Part shown: in pieces, positions 22,048-28,888 of the stretch
How the letters are laid out: each line of letters starts with the position of its first letter
How positions within the stretch are numbered: the stretch's first letter is position 1
Assembly: GCA_900548895.1 (NCBI GenBank)
Contig: URLZ01000026.1
Coordinates: 1-35,512 of the forward strand
Reading direction: 5' to 3'
Source: an uncultured Akkermansia sp.
Lineage (GTDB): Bacteria; Verrucomicrobiota; Verrucomicrobiia; Verrucomicrobiales; Akkermansiaceae
DNA length: 35,512 bases
Translations under genes and position numbers: made by a program
Notes under the pieces: model-generated
The model's input: only the letters and a program-made list of their open reading frames with translations
Database searches by the model: none
Told to the model about the DNA's origin: nothing

Positions 22048-23268
22048 ATGGATACCGCACCCCGCCGCTTTGTTCCCGTTCCCTTCGCCTATCACCAAGA
22101 GATTGAGCTGACGATTGATTCGCTCTCCAACCAAGGCTACGGGGTGGGACGCGTGGACAACTGGGTGGTTTTCGTGCCGTTCTGTCTGCCGGGCGAGCAC
22201 GTGCGGGTCCGCGTGTTCCGCAATGAGAAAAACTGCTCGCAGGCGGATCTCGTGGAGGTGCTGGAGCCTTCCCCGCACCGCGTGGAGCCTGTGTGCAAAC
22301 TCTTCGGCTACTGCGGCGGCTGCCAGTACCAGCACGCGGATTACGAGTCTCAGCTGCGCTGGAAGACGGAGCAGGTGGCCGATCTGCTCCGCCTTCAGGC
22401 CGGGCTGACGCTGCCGGTGAGGCCCGCAGTTCCCTCGCCGCGCACCTATGGGTACCGCTCCAAGATCACGCCGCATTTCCACAAGCCGAAGGACGCGAAA
22501 ATGGGCCACATCGGCTTTCTGCGCGCGGGGTCTCGCAGCGAGGTCTGCGACGTGCAGCAGTGCCCGATTGCGATGCAGCCCATCAACGATGCTCTCCCGG
22601 CGCTGAGGCGCGCGGTGCAGGCTGCCGCCGCGCAGTACCGCCGCGGGGCGACGCTGCTGATGCGAGTGAGCGAGGGGACGGTGATCACGAACAACAACGC
22701 CGTGTGCACGGAGCGCGTGGACTCTCTGGTGTTCAACTTCCTCGCCGGTGATTTCTTCCAGAACAATCCCTTCATCCTGCCGGCGTTCACGGGCTACGTG
22801 GCGCAGCAGGCCTGCGCCGGCGGCGCGCGCTACCTCGTTGACGCCTACTGCGGCAGCGGGCTCTTTGCGCTGACGCTCGCCCCGCACTTTGAGCGCGTGC
22901 TGGGTGTTGAGGTGAGTGAGACGAGCGCCGACTGGGCGCGAGCCAATGCCCGCAGCAACGGCATTGCGCACGCGGAATTTCTGGCGGCGAGCGCCGAGGC
23001 GATTTTCGAGAAGGTGGATTTCCCGGCAGAGGAGACGGCGGTGGTGATCGACCCGCCCCGCAAGGGCTGCGACGCGGCCTTCCTCAGCCAGCTCTTCGCC
23101 TTCGGGCCGCAGCGCGTCGTGTACGTGTCCTGCAATCCGGCGACGCAGATTCGCGATCTCGCCGAGTTCGACAAGGCCGGCTATGAGGTGACGGAGGTGC
23201 AGCCCTTCGATCTCTTCCCACAGACCAAGCATCTGGAGTGTGTGGCAACCCTGCAAAAGAAACACTGA
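22048..23268 (+). CDS. rlmD: RNA (uracil-5-)methyltransferase of the RlmD/RumA family
   Basis: 406 residues from ATG 22048. An N-terminal TRAM domain (about 15-70) is followed by the 4Fe-4S ligands Cys83, Cys89 and Cys92 (CKLFGYCGGC) with a fourth Cys near 166-172 (CDVQQC). The SAM-binding DAYCGSGLFAL, FQNN, DPPRKG (about 333) and the catalytic Cys362 in VSCNP complete the family set. It methylates a uridine of 23S rRNA with SAM. Whether it acts at the RlmD or RlmC position is not readable. The leader is C/T-rich with no Shine-Dalgarno. The regulator gene follows after 3 nt, so they form an operon. Confidence 0.9.
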   Translation: MDTAPRRFVPVPFAYHQEIELTIDSLSNQGYGVGRVDNWVVFVPFCLPGEHVRVRVFRNEKNCSQADLVEVLEPSPHRVEPVCKLFGYCGGCQYQHADYESQLRWKTEQVADLLRLQAGLTLPVRPAVPSPRTYGYRSKITPHFHKPKDAKMGHIGFLRAGSRSEVCDVQQCPIAMQPINDALPALRRAVQAAAAQYRRGATLLMRVSEGTVITNNNAVCTERVDSLVFNFLAGDFFQNNPFILPAFTGYVAQQACAGGARYLVDAYCGSGLFALTLAPHFERVLGVEVSETSADWARANARSNGIAHAEFLAASAEAIFEKVDFPAEETAVVIDPPRKGCDAAFLSQLFAFGPQRVVYVSCNPATQIRDLAEFDKAGYEVTEVQPFDLFPQTKHLECVATLQKKH

Positions 23269-23271
23269 GCC

Positions 23272-23748
23272 ATGCCCGATGAACGTCACAGACTCAGCCG
23301 CAGCGCTGAGGATTACCTCGAGGCCATCGGCAAGCTCTGCCACAAGTACGGCGAGGCGCAGGTGAGCGAGATTGCGCTGATGCTCGGCGTCAAGAAGCCG
23401 AGTGTGACGGCGGCGATGCGCCAACTCGCGGCCGAGGGGCTCATCGAGTACCGCCAATACGCACCGATTCGCCTGACGGAGAGCGGCCGCGTCTACGCCG
23501 AGAGCGTGATTCGCGCGCACCGCATCATGCGCCGCTTCATGCAAGAGGCGGCCGGGCTCTCACCGCGCCGCGCCGATGAGACGGCCTGCATCATGGAGCA
23601 CGTGCTGACCTACGACGAGATTCGAGACATCGGCCAGCGCCTCGGACTCACAGGGCTCGAGGACGATGAGGATGAGGAAGACGAGGAGGTCGGGTCTGCA
23701 AGGACAGAGCATCCCGCTCCCACCGAGACTCCGCCTAAAAAGCGCTAA
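23272..23748 (+). CDS. mntR: DtxR/MntR-family metal-responsive repressor
   Basis: 158 residues: an N-terminal winged helix (about 10-72, KKPSVTAAMRQLAAEGLIEY as recognition region) and a dimerisation domain (about 73-125). No SH3-like third domain is present. Metal-site residues by alignment to MntR are Asp14, Glu17, His83, Cys106, Glu109 and His110. The Asp/Glu pair is MntR-like, while Cys106 is at the place of MntR Glu99 and DtxR Cys102, so Mn versus Fe preference is open. The protein ends in an acidic, Pro-rich tail (about 128-158). It is translated 3 nt after the methyltransferase gene. No metal transporter is adjacent. Confidence 0.85.
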   Translation: MPDERHRLSRSAEDYLEAIGKLCHKYGEAQVSEIALMLGVKKPSVTAAMRQLAAEGLIEYRQYAPIRLTESGRVYAESVIRAHRIMRRFMQEAAGLSPRRADETACIMEHVLTYDEIRDIGQRLGLTGLEDDEDEEDEEVGSARTEHPAPTETPPKKR

Positions 23749-23989
23749 CGGCTCCTGTTGCGCGGCGCGCTCCGCCCGATGAGCGCTTCCGAAACGCCCT
23801 GACCGACTTCCCTTCCTTCCACCCTCCCCTTTTCCCACCACCTTCTCCGAACCCTCCCCCCTCCGCTTTCACATCCTCACCCCGCCGGATCGCCAGACGG
23901 CCGACAGCATCTCGTCATGGCCGACAAATCGGCCTCAGCGCCTTTCCCCTGCCCCTCTGCTTGCCCCCCCCACCTCACCCGCAACGCTC
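23749..23989. promoter_or_regulatory. C/T-rich leader region upstream of the rhomboid gene
   Basis: About 180 bp (23807-23885 and 23940-23989) are almost free of purines on the plus strand. No -35/-10 pair is clear. Such an unstructured pyrimidine tract could bind ribosomal protein S1 or Rho; this is inference. Confidence 0.4.
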
Positions 23990-24733
23990 ATGAATCAGAA
24001 TCGCCTCACGGTCACGCAATCGATCATCATTATCAACGTTGTCGTCTACGTTGTCGGCCTGCTGGTGCAGCGCCCGTCCTTTTTCTGCATCACGGACCCG
24101 TCTCTGACGAGTGCGCTGGATGCCCCGAACACGCCCGTTCTGGAGATTCTCGGGGCCTACTCCTGGTTCACCTGCTTCCGCGAGGGTGAGCTCTGGCGCC
24201 TGATCAGCTACCAGTTCCTCCACGCAAGTTTCACGCACCTGCTCTTCAACATGTGGGCGCTCTACTTCTTCGGCCCGGTGATTGAGATGGCTCTGGGAGG
24301 GCGGCGCTTTCTCGCCTTTTACCTGATCTGCGGCGTATCGGGGGCTCTCTTCAGCTCGGCCCTCGGCGCGCTGAATTTCTACGGAACGGCTGACACCCTC
24401 TTCCCGCTGCCGCTGGCGGCCTACCTCGGGCTCGACCCGAACATCCCGCTCTACACCTGGCAGCTCGTGCCCCTCGTGGGGGCCTCGGCGGCAATCTACG
24501 GCGTCATGGTGGCGACGGCGATTCTCTACCCGCGGGTGCAGGTCAGCCTGCTCTTCCCGCCGGTGACGCTGAGTCTGCGCGTCTTTGCCCTCGTGATTAT
24601 CGCCGTGGCGGCGGCCACGGTGCTGCTGGGCTGGACGAATGCCGGCGGCGAGGCCGGTCACCTCGGCGGCATTCTCATGGGGGCGATTCTCATCCGCTGC
24701 TTCTGCCGCGGGCGCAATGGGTGGGAGGACTGA
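23990..24733 (+). CDS. Rhomboid-family intramembrane serine protease
   Basis: 247 residues with about six to seven transmembrane segments. The catalytic Ser166 is in VGASAAIYG and His224 in AGHLGG. The first-helix motif HASFTHLLFNMW supplies His78, His83 and Asn87. The protease cleaves substrates within the membrane; its targets cannot be predicted here. A long loop (about 28-60) precedes the motif. The HAD phosphatase gene follows after 7 nt, so the two are likely co-transcribed. Confidence 0.92.
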   Translation: MNQNRLTVTQSIIIINVVVYVVGLLVQRPSFFCITDPSLTSALDAPNTPVLEILGAYSWFTCFREGELWRLISYQFLHASFTHLLFNMWALYFFGPVIEMALGGRRFLAFYLICGVSGALFSSALGALNFYGTADTLFPLPLAAYLGLDPNIPLYTWQLVPLVGASAAIYGVMVATAILYPRVQVSLLFPPVTLSLRVFALVIIAVAAATVLLGWTNAGGEAGHLGGILMGAILIRCFCRGRNGWED

Positions 24734-24740
24734 TGCTGCC

Positions 24741-25430
24741 ATGATCGCACTCTTCGACATGGACGGCACCCTCTTTCCGGGGGATTCCCAGCTGCGCTTT
24801 GCCCGCCGGATTCTGCGCCGGCACGGGCTGCGCCGCCTCTACCTGCTGCCGGTGGCCTTCTGCGGGCTGCTGCGCGCGCTGCGCCTCTTCAATACGGAGC
24901 GCATGAAGCGGGCCTTTCTCTGCTACACCTGGCGCATGCCGGCCGAGCAGCTCGCCGCCGAGTGCCGCGACTTTGTGCAGCAGGAGCTGTTGCCGGCGCT
25001 CTACGCGCCCGTTCTCGAGCGCCTGAGGCGCCATCAGGCGGCGGGGGATACGACGGTACTCTGCTCGGCTTCGCCGGATTGGTGGACGCAGCACGTGGGG
25101 CGGGCTCTGGGCTTCACGCACTGCATTGGCACGCCGCTGGAGCCGTGTGCGCGCGTGCCGTTTATGCCGCGCATCCCGGCCCCCGGCAACAACAAGGGAG
25201 CCACCAAGCTCAAGCGTCTGGCAGCTCTCGGCATCAACCGTGCCGACGTGGGCTACACGGACAGTGCGGCCGATTTGCCCATGCTCTCCATCTGCGAGAG
25301 AGCCGTGCTGGTCAATCCGAAGGCGTCCTTCGCGGCGGCTCTGCCCGAGGCGGAGGTCCTGCGCCCGCCCGGCAAGGAGCCCTTGGCGCGTTTTCTGTCC
25401 AGTTGCCTCCTCGGGCTTCCCTTCGATTGA
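24741..25430 (+). CDS. HAD-IB family hydrolase (SerB-like phosphatase)
   Basis: 229 residues from ATG 24741. Motif I is DMDGTL (nucleophile Asp6, Asp8), motif II the Ser of LCSASPDWW, motif III a Lys in NNKGATKL, and motif IV GYTDSAADLPML. The helical cap lies between motifs I and II, as in the HAD-IB group with phosphoserine phosphatase and acyl-phosphate phosphatases. The sequence is nearer the 'HAD hydrolase, IB' unnamed proteins than true SerB, so the substrate is open. It follows the rhomboid gene closely. Confidence 0.85.
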   Translation: MIALFDMDGTLFPGDSQLRFARRILRRHGLRRLYLLPVAFCGLLRALRLFNTERMKRAFLCYTWRMPAEQLAAECRDFVQQELLPALYAPVLERLRRHQAAGDTTVLCSASPDWWTQHVGRALGFTHCIGTPLEPCARVPFMPRIPAPGNNKGATKLKRLAALGINRADVGYTDSAADLPMLSICERAVLVNPKASFAAALPEAEVLRPPGKEPLARFLSSCLLGLPFD

Positions 25431-25670
25431 AGCGGCACCGAATCAGGGCGTCCCGCGGCGGGCGGGGCAGCTTCCGAGGTTCCTTTCCCCGACTCCGCCC
25501 CTCGCCCCCTCGGGAGAAGGGGCTTCTGCGGGATGGGGAGGGCGCCTGCTCATCCCCTCTTTCCGCAGCGCTGCGGCGGCTCTTTCCGCTATGCAATGGC
25601 TGCCGCGACGCCGGGCATTCGCAAGGTTCCTCCTTGCTTGATTTTTTCTCGCCGGAATTGAAAAAGTTTG
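25431..25670. other. Gene-free stretch before the candidate RNA
   Basis: GC-rich on the left, then AT-rich from about 25636 (GATTTTTTC, AAAAAGTTTG) just before the RNA promoter. No gene is seen on either strand. Confidence 0.4.
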
Positions 25671-25699
25671 TTGACTTTTCGAGGCTCTCATGATATTCC
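25671..25699 (+). promoter_or_regulatory. Promoter of the candidate small RNA
   Basis: -35 TTGACT (25671-25676), 17-nt spacer ending TGA (extended -10), -10 TATTCC (25694-25699). Transcription would begin at about 25706, at the foot of the RNA's closing stem. Confidence 0.5.
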
Positions 25700-25705
25700 T
25701 AGAAA

Positions 25706-25856
25706 CAGGAAAGGTGATCAGGTTGCGGCGGCGCTTAAGGGTCCATCCCGCTCGATTCTGAGTTCCCCTCGGTTCGTATCTCCAATAGCTGTCAGCAACC
25801 GCCTTTCCGACCAGTTGAGCCCCGGTGCCCGCTTCGGTGCACCGGGGCTTCTGCGT
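25706..25856 (+). ncRNA. Candidate structured small RNA, about 145 nt
   Basis: No open frame fits here, but the parts of an independent RNA gene do: the promoter above, a 5' end that pairs at long range with the 3' part (GGAAAGG 25708-25714 with CCTTTCC 25802-25808, and GGTTGC 25721-25726 with GCAACC 25795-25800), inner hairpins (GGG/CCC at about 25739-25749, CTGAG/CTCGG at about 25758-25773), and a 10-13 bp terminator-like hairpin (25819-25848). The rod-like closed ends and length resemble 6S RNA in general outline, but I cannot confirm that. The SRP RNA tip motif is absent, and it is not tmRNA or RNase P. The nearest downstream gene is on the other strand, so it is not a leader or riboswitch. 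Confidence 0.5.
25819..25848 (+). terminator. Terminator-like hairpin of the candidate RNA
   Basis: Stem GCCCCGGTGC / GCACCGGGGC, extended by CCG/CGG around a CTT loop with one bulged T. It is followed by TTCTGCGTCT, a weak U-tract. Confidence 0.5.
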
Positions 25857-26156
25857 CTGCCGCGGGTGAGGTTTTGTCGGGTGTTGGATGGGGCCAGCAG
25901 GTTGTGATCGACGATCGTTTTGGCGGAGCCCCGCTTTCAAAAAAGGCCCCCTTCAGACGGAGCCCCAGTTTCGGGAGGGGGTAGAGGCGACTGCACAGAA
26001 AGAGGCAGTCACACCGAAACGGGGCGCAGGTGCAACCAAGAGCAAGGACGACGGCAGCGCCGGAGTCAGGTCGGCAAGAGACCGAGCGACAAGAGTCCAA
26101 TCAGGCCGGAGACGGCCAAACAGGAACCGGGCCGACAGGACGCCCGCGGCTCCCTC
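25857..26156. other. 300-bp gene-free stretch downstream of the Sel1 gene
   Basis: Contains one possible minus-strand terminator (listed separately) and otherwise no recognisable gene or RNA. Confidence 0.4.
25939..25964 (-). terminator. Possible terminator of the Sel1-repeat gene
   Basis: Minus strand: stem GGCTCC/GGGGCC with an 8-nt loop, then TTTTTTG. It lies about 190 nt after the stop codon. The stem is short. Confidence 0.4.
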
Positions 26157-26696
26157 TCAAGCTCGGGGGGCGACGGGCTGAAGGGCGAGTTTGAGGTAGA
26201 GTTGCTCCTGCTGCGGGTCTCGCTCGACACCGAAACCGTGCCGGTAGCAGAGAGCGAGGTTGTAGGCGGCGTCGGCCATGCCCTGCTCAGCAGCGCGCTT
26301 CCACCAGTAAACGGCTTTCTCGGGGTCGGTTGAGGTGCCCTCGCCCCTAGCGTAGCACAGGGCGAGATTATACTGGGCTTCCGGCAGGTTGAGGGCGGCG
26401 GCTTTCTCCCACCATTCGACGGCCTGTTCGGGGTTGCGCGCGAGGCCCTGCCCTCGGTAGAGCAGGAGGGCGAGCATGTTTTGCGCGTAGGGGTCGCCGG
26501 CCGAAGCCGAGCGGAAGAGGGGCGGCAGGGCCTCGTTCAGCTTCCCGGCGCGCAGCAGGATGTAGCCGCGAGCGAGGTCTTCGCGGGGCTGGGAAGCCTC
26601 GACCGAGGGCGTGAGCGCGCCGAGAAGGGCCAAGGCAAGGGAGGCGGCGAAGAGATGCCTCATTCGCGAGGTTCGAGGGATTCGAGGAATCGTCAT
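26157..26696 (-). CDS. Secreted Sel1-like (TPR-like) repeat protein
   Basis: 179 residues. A signal peptide runs to about residue 35 (LFAASLALALLGALTPSVEA). About four Sel1/TPR-like helical repeats follow, the clearest being AQNMLALLLYRGQGLARNPE, AQYNLALCYARGEGTSTDPE and AAYNLALCYRHGFGVERDPQ. Sel1 repeats mediate protein contacts, often in periplasmic signalling or envelope complexes. The start at 26696 could instead be the ATG at 26663, which shortens the signal's N-region. No promoter is clear. The SGNH gene upstream on the same strand ends 168 nt away. Confidence 0.85.
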   Translation of the reverse strand: MTIPRIPRTSRMRHLFAASLALALLGALTPSVEASQPREDLARGYILLRAGKLNEALPPLFRSASAGDPYAQNMLALLLYRGQGLARNPEQAVEWWEKAAALNLPEAQYNLALCYARGEGTSTDPEKAVYWWKRAAEQGMADAAYNLALCYRHGFGVERDPQQEQLYLKLALQPVAPRA

Positions 26697-26864
26697 GGGT
26701 TCGAAAAGGGGAGATCGGGAAACGAGGGAACCGGGCGGGTGTGAGCTCTGCCTCGCCTCCCCGCGCGCGAGCTCACTCCGGGCTCCCGGCGCGGCCTCTG
26801 AGCGGAGGTCTGAGGCGGCAAGTTGAAGCGGGCTTCAAGGTCCCGTCGGCTCTCACAGTGGGGG

Positions 26865-27848
26865 TCAGAAGGTTCGCATGCGGAAGCGGAGGGGAGCGAT
26901 GCTGTCACTCTGCCCGGGCAGGGCGATTCGTTCGGGGTGAAGGGTGAGCAGGTGGCGAATTCGCTGCTCGAGGACGGGCAGAAAGTGCTCGATGAGGCGG
27001 CGATTGCCTTCGCGGGTGAGGTGGGTGCCGTCCCGCTGCCGCAGGCGCAGGCGGTGGCCGTCGGGGCTCTCCTCGCTGTAGGCGCCGCTGCCGTCCTCGG
27101 CGGCGAGCAGGCGGCTGTTGTCGATGTAGAGACAGCCGCGGCTGCGCACGATGTCTCGGGCGAGGGCGCTCAGGCGGCTGAGTTCCGCGGCGTGGGGGCC
27201 GGCGGTGGCAGGCAGGCCCACCCAGATGACGTCGGTCTGATGAGCAGCAGCGGTGTCGAGAATCTCGCTGATGCGGCGGCCGCAGGTCTGCTCCCAGCCG
27301 GGGCTGCCGACGGGGTGGTCAACGCCTTCGTCATGCAGGGGCATGGTTTCCTCCGAGCCCAGCATGATGACGAGGATGTCGGCCGGGGCGCGATCCAGCT
27401 CGGCACTGAGGCGCTCGGCGAGGCGGAAGCGGCCCGGGCGGTGCAGCAGGGAGGCGCGACGGGTGACGACGCGTATGTCGAGGCCCTTGCGATCGTTGAT
27501 TTGCCGGCAGAGTTGCAGAGAGAAATCCTCCATCAGGCTGTCACCGATCATGAGCAGGGTGCAGCTGCGGGCCTGCGGGGTGCTGTCGGCGAGCTCGGGC
27601 GGCAGCGCGAGCTCTTCGCAGATCGGGCGGAAGCGAGGGGTGGAGGCCGCTGCGCTGCCGGCGAGTCCGACGGCGCAGGAGGCCGCGCCGAGAGCCAGGC
27701 TGAGCCCCGCGCGGAGCGATCGCCTGAAGGCGGGCCACAGGGAGGCAGCGGGGCGCTGTCGTCTGGCGACATCCGAGGGGAGGGGGCAGACGAAGTCCGT
27801 CTTGCAGCGATCGATGGGCGGCAGGGAGAGGGAGGAGGACTGAGGCAT
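26865..27848 (-). CDS. Membrane-anchored SGNH hydrolase (DUF459-like)
   Basis: 327 residues from ATG 27848. A cytoplasmic, basic N-terminus (1-45) is followed by one hydrophobic segment (about 46-68), then a periplasmic SGNH domain: block I MIGDSLMEDF with Ser104, an LGSEE region in place of the usual Gly-Asn block, and DGTHLTREGN with Asp and His of the triad near the end. Such enzymes are esterases or O-acetyl transferases acting on envelope glycans. Substrate is unknown. Its promoter starts transcription at about 27906, leaving a 58-nt leader that contains an out-of-frame ATG exactly at the predicted transcript start. The frame is open upstream to a TTG at 27941, which lies before the predicted transcript start and is therefore excluded. 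Confidence 0.78.
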   Translation of the reverse strand: MPQSSSLSLPPIDRCKTDFVCPLPSDVARRQRPAASLWPAFRRSLRAGLSLALGAASCAVGLAGSAAASTPRFRPICEELALPPELADSTPQARSCTLLMIGDSLMEDFSLQLCRQINDRKGLDIRVVTRRASLLHRPGRFRLAERLSAELDRAPADILVIMLGSEETMPLHDEGVDHPVGSPGWEQTCGRRISEILDTAAAHQTDVIWVGLPATAGPHAAELSRLSALARDIVRSRGCLYIDNSRLLAAEDGSGAYSEESPDGHRLRLRQRDGTHLTREGNRRLIEHFLPVLEQRIRHLLTLHPERIALPGQSDSIAPLRFRMRTF

Positions 27849-27912
27849 GAGCGAGGGACGGCCGACGGCGAAGAGGCCGGCAGCGCAGGGGGCGGCTGCC
27901 GACCATGGTGTG

Positions 27913-27941
27913 ACTCTAGCACGGTGAGGGGTGGGCGTCAA
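27913..27941 (-). promoter_or_regulatory. Promoter of the SGNH hydrolase gene
   Basis: Minus strand: -35 TTGACG (27936-27941), 17-nt spacer ending TGC, -10 TAGAGT (27913-27918), then 6 nt to an ATG (27906) that is not in the SGNH frame. Confidence 0.6.
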
Positions 27942-27998
27942 GCTCGGAAGATGAGGGCGGGCGGCTCCTGCGGCAAATCTTTCGCCATCAAATCGCGC

Positions 27999-28027
27999 TT
28001 GCCTGAGGCGAAGGGGCGTGGTATAGT
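27999..28027 (+). promoter_or_regulatory. Promoter of aguB-hrpA, leaderless geometry
   Basis: -35 TTGCCT (27999-28004), 17-nt spacer ending TGG (extended -10), -10 TATAGT (28022-28027), then GCGCGC and the ATG. The same GCGCGC sextet precedes the start in the lipoprotein gene at 755. Confidence 0.7.
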
Positions 28028-28033
28028 GCGCGC

Positions 28034-28888
28034 ATGCCGAAGATTGCCCTCATTCAGCAGCCTGCCGTGGCTGAGCCCGCTGAGAACAAGCGCCTCCAGA
28101 TGGAGGCGATCCGCGAGGCGGCCGCCGGCGGCGCCAACATCATTTGCACGCAGGAGATGTGCACGACGCTGTATTTCTGCCGGACGCAGGACTGCGATCT
28201 GTTCGATACCGCCGATCCGATTCCGGGTCCGTGGACGGATGAGCTCTGCGAGCTGGCCCGCGAGCTGGGCGTGGTGATTGTGGCAGCGGGCTTTGAGAAG
28301 CGCGCGACGGGCCTTTACCACAACACGGCTTGGGTGATCGATGCCGACGGGCGCTTCCTCGGGATGTACCGCAAGATGCACATCCCTCAGGATCCGGGCT
28401 TCGAGGAGAAGTTTTATTTCACGCCGGGAGATCTGGGCTACCGCTGCTTTGAGACGCGCTTCGGCCGCATCGGGGTGCTGATCTGCTGGGATCAGTGGTA
28501 CCCGGAGGCGGCGCGCCTGACGGCGATGGAGGGGGCGGAGATTTTGTTTTACCCGACGGCGATCGGCTGGATTCCGGGGGAGGAGGATCTCTATGAGGCG
28601 CAGCACTGCGCTTGGGAGACGGTGCAGCGCGGCCATGCTGTGGCCAACGGCTGCTATGTCTGCGCAGTGAATCGCTGCGGGCAGGAGGGCGAGACGCTGT
28701 TCTGGGGCCAGTCCTTCGTGTCGGATTACTGCGGACAGGTGGTGGCGAAGGCTCCGGTGCGCGAGCGCTGCATTCTGTATGCGGACGTGGATCTGGCGGC
28801 GCTGGAGGCCCACCGTCGCATCTGGCCCTTCTTCCGCGACCGCCGCATTGATTCGTACGCCGGTCTGACGCGTCGCTGGGGCAAATGA
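28034..28888 (+). CDS. aguB: N-carbamoylputrescine amidase
   Basis: 284 residues, nitrilase superfamily. The catalytic triad is Glu41 (CTQEMC), Lys114 (YRKMHIP) and Cys151 (LICWDQWYPE). The C-terminal HRRIWPFFRDRRIDSY is characteristic of AguB. The enzyme hydrolyses N-carbamoylputrescine to putrescine, the last step of the agmatine route of polyamine synthesis. Its usual partner, agmatine deiminase (aguA), is not adjacent; instead hrpA begins inside the stop codon (ATGA overlap), so the two are translationally coupled. The start lies 6 nt after the -10, so the mRNA should be leaderless. Confidence 0.93.
   Translation: MPKIALIQQPAVAEPAENKRLQMEAIREAAAGGANIICTQEMCTTLYFCRTQDCDLFDTADPIPGPWTDELCELARELGVVIVAAGFEKRATGLYHNTAWVIDADGRFLGMYRKMHIPQDPGFEEKFYFTPGDLGYRCFETRFGRIGVLICWDQWYPEAARLTAMEGAEILFYPTAIGWIPGEEDLYEAQHCAWETVQRGHAVANGCYVCAVNRCGQEGETLFWGQSFVSDYCGQVVAKAPVRERCILYADVDLAALEAHRRIWPFFRDRRIDSYAGLTRRWGK

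Noticed and set aside
22024..23544. A 506-codon frame antisense to the methyltransferase and mntR
   Set aside because: Arg/His/Leu-rich shadow of two genes with complete motif sets.
25690..25761. A 23-codon frame (MIFLETGKVIRLRRRLRVHP...) inside the candidate RNA region
   Set aside because: Its ATG lies within the predicted promoter spacer, upstream of the transcript start.
25706..25856. Identification of the candidate RNA as SRP, tmRNA or RNase P RNA
   Set aside because: It lacks the SRP GGAA/AGCAG tip, the tmRNA tRNA-like ends and the length and core of RNase P RNA. 6S RNA remains only a possibility.
26823..28277. A 484-codon plus-strand frame across the SGNH gene and into aguB
   Set aside because: It runs antisense through SGNH motifs and out of frame through aguB; composition is low-complexity Gly/Ala/Glu.
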